Below are positions 16,801 to 24,934 of a stretch of 64,000 nt of DNA, piece by piece. Made by a program: the position numbers and the translations under genes. The number at the start of each line of letters is the position of its first letter. Within the stretch, counting starts at the first letter, position 1. Origin of the DNA: CAWBCI01 sp963787195 (GTDB taxonomy: Bacteria > Bacteroidota > Bacteroidia > Bacteroidales > JAGOPY01); assembly GCA_963787195.1 (NCBI GenBank), contig CAWBCI010000014.1:1-64000 (forward strand), written 5' to 3'. The notes below the pieces were generated by a model. It saw nothing but the letters and a program-made list of their open reading frames with translations. It made no database searches and was not told the DNA's origin.

Positions 16801-17500
16801 CGTTTCCGGAGAGCCCGTTGTGGGAAGCACTGTTGCCCACCGCGACATTGTAGCTGCCGCTTTCATTAGCATATAGCGCCGAGTTTCCGATGGCAACATT
16901 GTCGCTTCCATCAAAAGTATTATAGGCCGCGTATTTACCAAAAGCGTTATTAGCGCTTCCGGTGGTATTGTATTCAAGACTATTGGATCCTACAGCCGTA
17001 TTCCAGTTTCCCGTGCTGTTACTATAACCCGAAAAACTACCAACGAAAGTATTTGCATCGGCCCGGTTGTGTGATCCGGCCAATATTCCATAGGTGGTAG
17101 AACCATTCCAGACAATGGAGCCGGCCAGGGTATTATAAACTTTGAATATAAGCCTGGCACTGTCGGTGGTACCGATGAATTGATCATATGGATCTATACC
17201 CTCATTGCCACTGAGAGACCAGCCTGAATTTTTGGCCAGGAGAGTTATCCATAATCCTTCATGAAAATAACAAATAGCACCCAGGTCTGTATCATATACC
17301 ATCAAGCCTTCAGCCGGCACAGGGATGGAATTTTTCTGAAAGCTCGACATCCTGGGTATTAAAAGTCCTTTGTCGCTTGATTTTACGTCCAGCATGGCGC
17401 TGGCATCCGGGCTGCCGGAATCGGTGTTAATACCTACCTGCGCGTAAATCGCCGGTCCCATCATCAAAATGACAAGAAGAATTACATAATGCTTTTTCAT
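13808..17500 (-). CDS. Large secreted repeat protein with S74 endosialidase-chaperone domain
   Basis: A 1230-residue protein with a signal peptide (residues 1-20, ending IYAQ) and the Bacteroidota motif SAMLDVKSSDKGLLIPRM just after it. The body is a long series of left-handed, head-like repeats of the form TGxxNTAxG, related to those of trimeric adhesins. Two larger modules are duplicated: DDQWLGLGENAGRIAF... and DNQWLGLGAAAGRIEF..., each followed by GVIYKG and FIHDY. The C-terminus (about 1122-1230) is a Peptidase_S74 chaperone of endosialidase starting SDRRLKENI, then DGLIAQDVQ and a terminal coiled coil. S74 domains trimerise the fibre and then cleave themselves off. I infer a trimeric surface fibre. 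Upstream is 180 bp without a clear promoter. Confidence 0.85.
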   Translation of the reverse strand: MKKHYVILLVILMMGPAIYAQVGINTDSGSPDASAMLDVKSSDKGLLIPRMSSFQKNSIPVPAEGLMVYDTDLGAICYFHEGLWITLLAKNSGWSLSGNEGIDPYDQFIGTTDSARLIFKVYNTLAGSIVWNGSTTYGILAGSHNRADANTFVGSFSGYSNSTGNWNTAVGSNSLEYNTTGSANNAFGKYAAYNTFDGSDNVAIGNSALYANESGSYNVAVGNSASHNGLSGNGNTAVGHSSLLYNGTGHNNTAIGYQAGFLQTDLDNAISIGYYAMAQSSNEVRLGNTNIVSLYCKGAYVPTTSDPPNMVVLSDGQILRSSSGMLTGSGSTNRVAFWTGVSGLGSSPELYWNNSSESLGIGTSSPNDKLTLQDGDIALTSTTTGSYGIKFYESDAFGNNYTSIKAQAQAADINYILPASDGLNGYLMTTNGSGVMSWTAPSQADITGVGSMTTGNVFSSLAADDQWLGLGENAGRIAFDHQSIDKISIMDAFVGIGTDDFWRQLTISGSFELPYSTDSQTGVIYKGDSRFIHDYKPPNCNGMNTFLGINAGNFSMTASSGGEASSNTAIGNSSLSSLTSGYQNTGVGAQSLQNNQSGYSNTAVGNTALYVNVSGINNTAVGAGSLSHNTSGQNTSVGTYSSYSNNSGSYNTNLGWSAGSKNSTGIFNTMCGAESGGVWYEAANPYSRNSAFGYQSAYSLTTGSNNTLLGFSAGYGITSGSYNIVLGFNADVPNPTGNYQMVIGAADVLYGNLSNKRIGIGTSSPGQKLTVEGTFGLIEGGTSPVYHTIFQGADQSSDITYTLPADDGSTGQFLTTDGSGALDWTSISAGDINSVGSMTSGDVFNSASADNQWLGLGAAAGRIEFDDQTTDEVNILNAKVGIGTSIPAQQLEITQSFRMPSTSSSSTGVIYKGVYSFIHDYAAPSSFGKNTFVGVLSGNFSMGISASNNTGVGYYALSALSSGAYNVAFGVEALRFNNVGSNNIGIGYDALGSQNSGDDNVGIGYYAGYFNDAGERNVLLGTFAGEGYPGSSFSNTTAIGYYSGSSITSGNGNTTIGYSAGDAIGTGSNNTIIGNTANASSSSISNGLAIGYNALVNANNKAVIGNASVITIGGYGAWINYSDRRLKENISYRNDIGLDFIMKLRPASYNYIADENKSRRDGLIAQDVQQSLQELGVEFSGLVKDDDPDGTLNLSYGEFVIPLINAVKEQQEMIKALQEEVKELKAGGGR

Positions 17501-17683
17501 GGCAATGACAATTTTATTATATTTGATCGATTGTCCAACTTTTCACCGCTTTAGCTTTTTGTTCAATCATTGGCAAGTGGCTAAATTAGGTGGAAGGAAC
17601 CAAAGACCAAACCATGAATGAGTATCTGGTAACATACCCCTATCCGGCGGCATATATTACTATTAATTGCAAAATTCCTTTCT

Positions 17684-19915
17684 ATGAGACATAAAGGGAT
17701 TAAGAGAGGGCCTAAATTTCAACTCTCCTTCTTAATGTTTTTATTTTTGTTTGAATTTATATTGATCTTTCCTGAAAATGTTAAGGCTACCGTGCAATCC
17801 GACAGTCTTGAAAACATCCTTAAACAGGCTCCCGATGATAAAAAAGCTGAGATCCTGAATCTTCTGGTGCAGGAATATCTTTTTTCACAGCCTGAAAAGG
17901 CCGGGAATTATGCAGAAAAAGCTTTGAAACTGGCCAGGGAACAAAAGAACCGGGAAGATGAAGCCAGGGCCTTGTATTCAGTCGGACTTGTGAAGTTTTA
18001 CGCAAATAATTATAAAGAAGCCCTTCCACTATTTCAGCAGAGTATAGATACGGCTATAATCAGCAAAGACGATAAAACCCTTGGCCTGGATTACAGTATC
18101 ATAGGTTATTATCATGAAATACAAAGTGAATATCCCGAAGCGCTTTCGTATTACAGAAAAGCGCTGGCAAAACGCCAAAAGATCCATGACTTTCACGGAA
18201 CAGCCAAATCCCTGGATAATATCGGAAATATTTATCAGTATCTGAGTAATTACGACTCGGCATTAATTCTTTACCAGGAAGCTTTTGACATTTACAAGCT
18301 GCATCCCAACCCGAAAGGAATGGCGGAGCTCTATAACAATATGGGCATCATTTATTATTATCTATCCGATTATGAGAAGGCCATCGATCTCTTTCAGCAA
18401 TCTTATCTTATCAAGGAAAAATTATCGGACCAGAAAGGCATGGCCAACAGCCTTAACAATATCGCCTCGATTTACCAGATGATGGGAAATCTGCCCGAAG
18501 CCCTTAAAAATTATGAAAAAACCCTGAAAATACACCAGGCAAGAGGACTGAAACTGAATATTGCCGTTACGGCCGGGAATATCGGTACTGTTTACGCGGA
18601 GATGAATAATGATCAGAAATCCCTGGAATACTATAACATTTCTCTTGATAATTATCGTGAAACAAACAATATCAAAGGTATAGCCGTCACCCTTTCAAAT
18701 ATAGGCGATATATATTCCCGGATGGGGAAATCTGAGCAGTCACTAAAATTTTACCTGGATGCCCTGAAACAACAGGAACAAATTGAAGATAAACAGGAAA
18801 TTGCGGTGACCCTGAGGCGAATCGGCGACCTCTATGCTGAGAGGCATGACTATGTCGAAGCCGGGGATTACCTCAGGCGAAGTCTTGCATTATCAAAGGA
18901 ACTGAATTCTTCCAAAGAAATCATGGATGCTTCTTCATCCCTGGCAAATACTTATTTTCATCTTGGAAAGTCAAGTCAGGCTTATGAAATGCTGCTTGCC
19001 TCACAGAACCTGAAAGATTCACTTTTCAATGAAGAAAAGCACAGACAAATCGTTGAGATGCAGACCAAATTTGATACGGAAAGAAAGGATAATGAGATTA
19101 AAAGCCTGAAGCAGGAGAAGAATATCCGGGAATTACAGGCAGCAAGGCAGAAGTATTTCATATATTTCATCATATCCTTCCTCTTGTTAATAGGGCTCAT
19201 AGGACTGTTTCTCTTCAGCCGTTTCCGGAACCGGCAAAAGGAACATCAGCTAAGTCTTGAAATGGCCAACCTGGAGATAGAGCAGCGCTTGTTGCTGGTT
19301 CAGATCAATCCACATTTTATCTTTAATGCTTTGGGTTCCATACTGAATGTCATACAAAACGACAATAGCACGCTGGCAGCCCGCTTGCTGACCAAATTCG
19401 CCAAACTTATGAGAATGAACCTGGAGAATTCGAGGAATTCCAGTATTTCCCTTGAAGATGAAGTACTTTCATTGAAATATTATCTTGAAATTGAACAACA
19501 AAGGCTGGATTCCAAATTCGACTTCAGCATTGAAATATCTGAGGACCTGGAAGCTGATAAAATTTACCTGCCACCCATGCTGATCCAGCCCCTGGTTGAA
19601 AATGCGATTTTACACGGCATACGGAATAAAGAAGGCAAGGGGCATATAATTCTTCAATTTACCAAAACCGCCAAACATTTGCAATGTATCGTGGAAGATG
19701 ACGGGGTTGGAAGGGCCCGGGCGAATGAATTGAAAGCAGCTAAACCCCGGCAGAAAAAATCCATGGGAACGCAATTAATCACTGAAAGACTTAAACTATT
19801 GAACCTTTATACAAGTACTCACTATTATCTTGATCCGGAGGACCTGAAGGATGAAGACGGGAACGCAAAAGGTACCCGGGTTAAATTGTTGATACCGCTT
19901 GATCGCGACGAATAA
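17684..19915 (+). CDS. TPR-containing LytS-type sensor histidine kinase
   Basis: A 743-residue membrane kinase. An N-terminal signal/anchor (FLMFLFLFEFILIFPENVKA) is followed by about eight TPRs (residues ~75-430; for example SLDNIGNIYQYLSNYDSALI), a coiled linker and a membrane helix at ~490-512. The kinase is of the LytS (His_kinase) class: QINPHFIFNALGSIL with the phospho-acceptor His544, then PPMLIQPLVENAILHGI (N box) and DDGVGRA. The TPRs should lie in the periplasm and sense proteins or peptides. The LytTR regulator follows 17 bp after the stop, so this is a complete two-component pair. Confidence 0.92.
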   Translation: MRHKGIKRGPKFQLSFLMFLFLFEFILIFPENVKATVQSDSLENILKQAPDDKKAEILNLLVQEYLFSQPEKAGNYAEKALKLAREQKNREDEARALYSVGLVKFYANNYKEALPLFQQSIDTAIISKDDKTLGLDYSIIGYYHEIQSEYPEALSYYRKALAKRQKIHDFHGTAKSLDNIGNIYQYLSNYDSALILYQEAFDIYKLHPNPKGMAELYNNMGIIYYYLSDYEKAIDLFQQSYLIKEKLSDQKGMANSLNNIASIYQMMGNLPEALKNYEKTLKIHQARGLKLNIAVTAGNIGTVYAEMNNDQKSLEYYNISLDNYRETNNIKGIAVTLSNIGDIYSRMGKSEQSLKFYLDALKQQEQIEDKQEIAVTLRRIGDLYAERHDYVEAGDYLRRSLALSKELNSSKEIMDASSSLANTYFHLGKSSQAYEMLLASQNLKDSLFNEEKHRQIVEMQTKFDTERKDNEIKSLKQEKNIRELQAARQKYFIYFIISFLLLIGLIGLFLFSRFRNRQKEHQLSLEMANLEIEQRLLLVQINPHFIFNALGSILNVIQNDNSTLAARLLTKFAKLMRMNLENSRNSSISLEDEVLSLKYYLEIEQQRLDSKFDFSIEISEDLEADKIYLPPMLIQPLVENAILHGIRNKEGKGHIILQFTKTAKHLQCIVEDDGVGRARANELKAAKPRQKKSMGTQLITERLKLLNLYTSTHYYLDPEDLKDEDGNAKGTRVKLLIPLDRDE

Positions 19916-19932
19916 CTAAAATCTGCGAAGTG

Positions 19933-20667
19933 ATGGTGAAGAGCATATTGATTGATGATGAACAAAGCCAAAGACAAAATCTCGGAAAGCTGATCCACAA
20001 TTGTTGTCCTGAATTAGAGATAATCGGGGAGGCAAATTCCATGGAAAGCGGTAAGGATGCTATCATTAAGTATGAGCCTGATCTGGTTTTCCTGGATGTG
20101 GAGATGCCCGGCGGCTCCGGCTTCGACCTCCTGCAAATGCTCAGCGCCATTAATTTTGCTATCATTTTCGTGACCGCTTATGAAAAATATGCCCTGGAGG
20201 CGATCCGTTTCAGCGCGCTGGATTTCCTCCTGAAACCGGTTCAGGAAGAAGAACTGCTGAGGGCTGTCGGAAGAGTTGGTCTGATAAGGCAGGCAGAATA
20301 TTTAAAAAAAATAGACCTCTTGCATGAAAACCGGCAAAAGCTGGATAAGATAGCCCTGCCCTCCCCCGACGGTTTGCGCTTTATCCGGATCAGCGAGATA
20401 ATCCGCTGCCAGGCGGATGGCAATTATACCTGGTTCCATCTGAAAAACGGGGAGAAGATTCTGGTTACAACTACCCTCAAGGAATATGATGAGCTCCTGA
20501 ATTCCCATAATTTTTTCCGTATCCACCATTCCCATCTTGTCAACCTTGATGCCGTAAGCCGCTATAAACGGGGAGAAGGCGGTTTTGCTATCCTGGAAGA
20601 CGGCTCGGAAATTGAAGTCTCCCGGAGAAGGAAAGAAGAGTTTCTGAAGATCATGAAAGGCGGCTAA
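19933..20667 (+). CDS. LytTR-family response regulator
   Basis: A 244-residue regulator with an N-terminal receiver domain (IDDEQ metal site; phospho-acceptor Asp55 in LVFLDVEMPGG; FVTAYEKYA; LLKPVQ with the conserved Lys) and a C-terminal LytTR DNA-binding domain (ADGNYTWFHLKNGEKILVTT, FFRIHHSHLVNLDAV). LytTR domains bind direct repeats upstream of target promoters. It follows the LytS-type kinase by 17 bp and is its obvious partner. ATG 19933 is preferred to the GTG one codon earlier. The array after the stop is non-coding. Confidence 0.93.
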   Translation: MVKSILIDDEQSQRQNLGKLIHNCCPELEIIGEANSMESGKDAIIKYEPDLVFLDVEMPGGSGFDLLQMLSAINFAIIFVTAYEKYALEAIRFSALDFLLKPVQEEELLRAVGRVGLIRQAEYLKKIDLLHENRQKLDKIALPSPDGLRFIRISEIIRCQADGNYTWFHLKNGEKILVTTTLKEYDELLNSHNFFRIHHSHLVNLDAVSRYKRGEGGFAILEDGSEIEVSRRRKEEFLKIMKGG

Positions 20668-20757
20668 AATTGTCGATTGTCGATTGTCGATGTTCGATGG
20701 TCGATGTTCAATGATCAATGTTCAATGATCAATGTTCAATGATCAATGTTCAATACA
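20667..20757. repeat. Heptamer array TCGATTG -> TCAATGW
   Basis: About twelve heptamers drifting from TCGATTG through TCGATGT to TCAATGA/TCAATGT. The right end runs into and supplies the last codons and stop of the truncated DUF4256 gene on the minus strand. Confidence 0.85.
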
Positions 20758-21105
20758 CCTAGCTGCAGCCAAATCCACAGCGCTATTCTGAGGTTTATGT
20801 TCCTTTCTGGAATCCAATGCTTCGCGGTCGTAGTAAAGACTACGGCGTTCTTTAGGGCTTTCGGTCGAACAATCGTAAAAAATGTATTCACCCGTCTTTT
20901 TATTTAGGCCCACCACATCCGGTTCACCGCCGCTAGTTTCCATTTCATGGAGTGACCACATTTTTCCGGGATCATTTTCCAGCCTGGCCTGTATTTTATC
21001 CCATTCCAGACCTTCATGGCGCTTCATGTTATTCTCAAAACGGGTTTTTAAGGTCCTGATTAATTCTTCAACTTCCTTTTGGAACAAGTCCTTTGTATTA
21101 TCCAT
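20743..21105 (-). pseudogene. DUF4256 protein, C-terminally truncated by a repeat array
   Basis: The 120 codons match the N-terminal two thirds of DUF4256 proteins: WDKIQARLENDPGKMWSLHE, SGGEPDVVGL, GEYIFYDCSTESPKERRS, YYDREALDSRKEHKPQNSA. Family members are normally about 180-190 residues; here the conserved C-terminal third is missing and the frame ends in RCIEH-stop, encoded by the heptamer array. The array has therefore replaced, or grown into, the 3' end. The function of DUF4256 is unknown. Remaining protein is probably non-functional. Confidence 0.75.
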
Positions 21106-21340
21106 ATCAAGATGTTTTATTCTGATATGATTATAATGTCAAGCGATTGCAAAATTAACTTGGCAGATAATTAATGTTTAGATTTCTCAGCATTAAGTTT
21201 TCCGGAAAATTTTCGGCCAATTCATTGTGATTACAATTCATCAAAAAATATCCCGAAATATAAAAACCATTGATCAAAATCCCCTTTGCTTTGTTTATCT
21301 TATCAAATCAAAACATGAATTAATTAATAAATCTTTTATT

Positions 21341-21850
21341 ATGGCAAGTATTACATTAGGAGGAAATCCTATTCACACTGCAGGCACCTTACCTGCAAGC
21401 GGGCAAAAAGCACCTGGATTTGAGCTTGTTAAGAACGATCTCTCCAAAGCTACACTGAAGGATTACCTGGGATCCAACATTGTTTTAAATATCTTCCCCA
21501 GCCTTGATACCAGCACCTGCGCTGCTTCTGTCCGTACATTCAATAAAAAAGCGGCTGATCTTAAGAATACAAAAGTACTTTGCATCTCCCGCGATCTCCC
21601 CTTTGCACAGGCGCGTTTCTGCGGGGCCGAAGGGATTAAAAATGTAATTACCCTCTCAGATTTCGGGACACAAAAATTCGGGAAAGATTATGAGCTTGAA
21701 ATTATTGATGGCCCCATGGAGCATCTGCTTTCCAGGGTCGTGATCGTTCTGGATAAGGAAGGCAAAGTGGTTTATAGCCAGCAAGTCCCTGAAATAGCGG
21801 ATGAGCCGGATTATGATTCAGCACTGAAAGCCCTTGAGAAATTAGGCTGA
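21341..21850 (+). CDS. tpx: Thiol peroxidase (Tpx)
   Basis: A 169-residue atypical 2-Cys peroxiredoxin that reduces lipid and other hydroperoxides with thioredoxin. Hallmarks are GGNPIHTAG at the N-terminus, the peroxidatic Cys60 in SLDTSTCAASVRTFN and the resolving Cys94 in DLPFAQARFCGAEG. Length and motifs match the family exactly. An upstream in-frame ATG at 21227 would add 38 residues with no family counterpart, so ATG 21341 is used. It converges on the S1/P1-type gene with a shared bidirectional terminator. Confidence 0.96.
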   Translation: MASITLGGNPIHTAGTLPASGQKAPGFELVKNDLSKATLKDYLGSNIVLNIFPSLDTSTCAASVRTFNKKAADLKNTKVLCISRDLPFAQARFCGAEGIKNVITLSDFGTQKFGKDYELEIIDGPMEHLLSRVVIVLDKEGKVVYSQQVPEIADEPDYDSALKALEKLG

Positions 21851-21895
21851 TTTTCAGTCTGAAAAAAATAAGCTTTTAACAGAATTAAGCTTGAC

Positions 21896-21932
21896 GAAAA
21901 AAAAACCAAGGGGTTAACCCCTTGGTTTTTTT
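21896..21932. terminator. Bidirectional rho-independent terminator
   Basis: AACCAAGGGGTT-AACCCCTTGGTT (21904-21927) is a perfect 24-bp palindrome with an A tract before it and a T tract after it. It serves the convergent tpx and S1/P1-type genes. Confidence 0.92.
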
Positions 21933-21955
21933 CTTCCCAACCCTCAGGTCAGTAT

Positions 21956-23071
21956 TTATTTCATCAATATCATCTTCTTGACTGCAATGGCCTTGCCTGT
22001 ATTCAGCACAAGGTAATACATGCCCGGGGCAAGGTTTTGCGGGGCCCAGTCGATACTATAGCTCCCCATATTTTTATCCCCTGCAAACAAGGTATCCACC
22101 AGCATACCTTCCATATCCCTCACCTGTAAAAGTACTTTGGAATTGTGAGTCAAGCTGAAACGGATATGGGTTTTGCCGCTAAATGGATTGGGTGTGTTTT
22201 GCTCCAGGAATACCCCGGCAGCTTTCATGGGAGATAAGACGGAATTCGGATTTATCAAAGGACTTCCGGCTTCCACCCAGGCGGTGTACATCAATTCGGC
22301 AAGGGCATGGGAAGCATCTTTGAACAGAGGAACGGTAAAGCTTCTTGTCGAATCCCAGAGAGCTTGTTTATATACCTGGGAGTATGTGCTTCCTCCGGAC
22401 TGTTCTTTTGCATAATCGTCGGCCATAAGCACTGAATCCACAAACATATAGTTATGATAGAGATAATCAAACACATACTGGTTCACATCCGGAATCACTT
22501 CGATGGATTCGCCCGTGTAATTGATCTGGCTGATATAAGCATTGATCATGGTCGATTCATAGCGGGAATGTATGCCTGAATTACCACTATATTGACCGTC
22601 ATAATTTTTTGTGATATGAAGCGGCATATGGCCATCGGCTACATAATGCCCCAGGTCGGCAGCGATGAGAACGGCCTTGTCCCAGTCATGCCGTTCGAAG
22701 CACGCCTTCAATGTATCCACGGCAATACAGGTTGCCCAGGGCAAAATACCCTGGTCGATAACCCAGCTTTCGCCATATAAAGCAACTACAGAATCGTAAG
22801 TCTGAGGTATGCGGCCGCTTTCGTTAAAAAGGGTGTAATTGTCAATGTCGATATAATGTTTAGGCCCCTCGGTCGGGTCAGTATCTTTACGGTAATCCGC
22901 ATCAGATGCATGTTCGGCAAGGGTGGAAGTCCATGCCAGGAACTGGTTCATCTGCTCATTAAATGAGAGTGAAGCCTCGGTATTGATCTTGTGGTGCCCG
23001 GTAGAGCCCCAGCTCATCAGCACAACGGAAATAGCCAGTGCAGCGAGAATAGTTAAAAAGTACTTTTTCAA
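21956..23071 (-). CDS. T9SS-secreted zinc-dependent S1/P1-type nuclease
   Basis: A 371-residue secreted enzyme. After the signal peptide the mature protein should begin with Trp21 (WGSTGHHKIN); in S1/P1 nucleases and zinc phospholipase C the N-terminal Trp binds zinc. Further ligands are visible in HYIDID, DLGHYVADGHMPLH and SRYES. These enzymes hydrolyse single-stranded nucleic acids or 3'-nucleotides using three zinc ions. The last ~75 residues (NTPNPFSGKTHIRFSL ... GMYYLVLNTG ... KKMILMK) are a type A T9SS sorting domain, so the protein is exported across the outer membrane. Likely role: scavenging phosphate or nucleosides. Confidence 0.88.
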   Translation of the reverse strand: MKKYFLTILAALAISVVLMSWGSTGHHKINTEASLSFNEQMNQFLAWTSTLAEHASDADYRKDTDPTEGPKHYIDIDNYTLFNESGRIPQTYDSVVALYGESWVIDQGILPWATCIAVDTLKACFERHDWDKAVLIAADLGHYVADGHMPLHITKNYDGQYSGNSGIHSRYESTMINAYISQINYTGESIEVIPDVNQYVFDYLYHNYMFVDSVLMADDYAKEQSGGSTYSQVYKQALWDSTRSFTVPLFKDASHALAELMYTAWVEAGSPLINPNSVLSPMKAAGVFLEQNTPNPFSGKTHIRFSLTHNSKVLLQVRDMEGMLVDTLFAGDKNMGSYSIDWAPQNLAPGMYYLVLNTGKAIAVKKMILMK

Positions 23072-23123
23072 TTTTTCGATTATTTAATGAGATAACGGTA
23101 GCAAAAGTAAGGAAAAAATGTCA

Positions 23124-23355
23124 GGTAATGGATATTGGGTAATGGATATTGGGTATTAGATATTGGGTATTGGTTAATGGTTAGTGGTTAATGGATTAAA
23201 GACTGCTGACTGCTGACCGCTGACTGCTGACTGGAACCTCGATTTGTCTTTTGGAATTTAATTCAAATTCTGCCATGACAGGTCGCGACTTGTCACTACG
23301 GGAGCAAAAAAATTCCCTTCACTCTACACTCTACATTCTACACTCTACACTCTCC
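23124..23355. repeat. Three 7-nt-period arrays and a REP-like palindrome
   Basis: The 318-bp gap 23072-23389 is largely repeats. Arrays: 23124-23197 (GGATATT, GGGTAAT, GGGTATT, GGTTAAT), 23200-23234 (GACTGCT repeated) and 23319-23355 (CTCTACA repeated). GACAGGTCGCGACTTGTC at 23278-23295 is an imperfect palindrome echoed at 24375-24392. Confidence 0.8.
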
Positions 23356-23389
23356 ATTTTATTAATAATTTTACAAGATATTTTTTATT

Positions 23390-24373
23390 ATGAATTTTGA
23401 AGATATCATCAAAACTTCATCCTTCATCCTCACCGAAGGCAGTATGGTGGAACGTTTGAGGAGGGACAACACAGTAAAGCTCGATCCTCATATAGTCCAT
23501 GCCGGCCTTATTTACAGCCCGGAAGGGCGAACGTCTCTGGAAAATATTTACAGGCAATACATTGATATTGCCCGGCAATACAAATTGCCGATAATCATTT
23601 ATGCTCCGACCTGGCGGGCAAATCCTGAAAGGATAAGTATGTCGGGTTTCAGTTCGCACCTGCATACTTTAAACCGGGATGCAGCCAGGTTTCTCATGGA
23701 AATAAGGGACAGCTACGGGGCTTTCAGATCTTCCATCTTTGCCGGGGGACTGCTGGCCTGCAAGGGAGATGCGTATAAACCTGAAGAAGGCCTTAGCACT
23801 GAAGAAGCCAGGCGTTTCCATAGCGATCAGATTTCCCAACTTGCCGGTAGCGGACTTGAATTTATCAAAGCCGCTACCCTGCCGGCATTCCCGGAAGCGC
23901 TGGGGATAGCCCAGGCAGCCTCCGAATTTGAATTGCCCTATATCCTCAGCTTTGTGCTTCGACCCGATGGTTCACTTCTTGACGGCAGCCCTCTGCATAA
24001 GGCTATCCGCAGAATAGATGCTGAAACGAAAAGGCCTCCCCTATTCTACATGGTCAATTGTATACATCCGGATATTCTCAAAAAAGCCCTTAAAGCCAAT
24101 AAGGAAAATACTGATGAACTAATGAAACGCCTGAGGGGCTTCCAGGCCAATACCTCCGCCCGCAGCCCGGAAGAACTTGATAATCTGGATTTCCTGGACA
24201 CTATGGAAGCAAATCAATTTGCCGGAAAAATGAATGAACTTTGGAAAGAATTCGGTTTCAATGTTTTGGGCGGATGCTGCGGTACCGAAGGATCGCATAT
24301 CAGGGAACTGGCACAATTGGTTCACCATAAAGAAATAAATGACCCGGAAACCTCAGCATTTGCAGATATGTAG
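23390..24373 (+). CDS. Homocysteine S-methyltransferase family protein
   Basis: A 327-residue TIM-barrel methyltransferase. Zinc-binding cysteines are in place: Cys224 in MVNCIHP and Cys296-Cys297 in VLGGCCGTE, the invariant motif of the family. LTEGSMVERL at the start and AYKPEEGLSTEEARRFH in the middle also fit. Classical members transfer a methyl group from S-methylmethionine or betaine to homocysteine; distant ones have other thiol acceptors. No MetH domains are present, and the protein lacks the usual start motif DGG. It precedes a Cys-rich C_GCAxxG family gene by 48 bp, probably co-transcribed. Confidence 0.85.
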   Translation: MNFEDIIKTSSFILTEGSMVERLRRDNTVKLDPHIVHAGLIYSPEGRTSLENIYRQYIDIARQYKLPIIIYAPTWRANPERISMSGFSSHLHTLNRDAARFLMEIRDSYGAFRSSIFAGGLLACKGDAYKPEEGLSTEEARRFHSDQISQLAGSGLEFIKAATLPAFPEALGIAQAASEFELPYILSFVLRPDGSLLDGSPLHKAIRRIDAETKRPPLFYMVNCIHPDILKKALKANKENTDELMKRLRGFQANTSARSPEELDNLDFLDTMEANQFAGKMNELWKEFGFNVLGGCCGTEGSHIRELAQLVHHKEINDPETSAFADM

Positions 24374-24421
24374 CGTCAGGTTGCGACCTGGCGTAGTTGA
24401 AATTAATTTAAAAGAAAAATC

Positions 24422-24865
24422 ATGAACAGAACAGAAAAAGCCATCCAGAATTTTCAATCCGGTTTCAATTGTTCCCAGTCAGTACTGTCGGTCTTTACCC
24501 CGGAATTGGGAATTGATACGGCGACTGCCATGAAACTCAGTTCCGGCTTTGGCGCCGGGATGGGTAGATTGGGTGAAACCTGCGGAGCAGTTACAGGCGC
24601 CTTCATGGCCCTCAGCCTTAAATATGGGAATTCAGATCCTGAAGAAATGAGTGAAAAGGAAGAAGCTTACCGCAAGATCCAGGAATTCCATGCCAGGTTC
24701 CTGGAAATCCATAAAACCAGCCGTTGCCTTGAATTGATCAATTGTGATCTGAAAACGGAAGAAGGGCAGGTTTACTTTCAAAAAAACAATTTATTTGAAG
24801 ATGTTTGTATGAAATGTATTCAAACTTCTGTGGGTTTACTGGAGGAAATAATGAATGAAAGCTAA
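24422..24865 (+). CDS. C-GCAxxG-C-C family protein
   Basis: A 147-residue protein of the family named after its cysteine pattern: Cys17 in GFNCSQSVL, Cys54 in GETCGAVTGA, a Cys in SRCLELINCDL and a pair in DVCMKCIQ. These conserved cysteines suggest metal or cluster binding; the family is often linked to redox or metal uptake genes, but its activity is unknown. It is cytoplasmic and lies 48 bp after the homocysteine methyltransferase-like gene on the same strand. Confidence 0.88.
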   Translation: MNRTEKAIQNFQSGFNCSQSVLSVFTPELGIDTATAMKLSSGFGAGMGRLGETCGAVTGAFMALSLKYGNSDPEEMSEKEEAYRKIQEFHARFLEIHKTSRCLELINCDLKTEEGQVYFQKNNLFEDVCMKCIQTSVGLLEEIMNES

Positions 24866-24934
24866 TATTTATCCGGATAACCGAATTCATTTTATAAAAA
24901 ACAAGACCTTTGCAGCCATTTTAAAATAAGAATT

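Noticed and set aside
13808..17500. Prophage tail spike because of the S74 domain
   Set aside because: Neighbours are a permease and a two-component system, and the protein has an N-terminal Sec signal with a Bacteroidota surface-protein motif.
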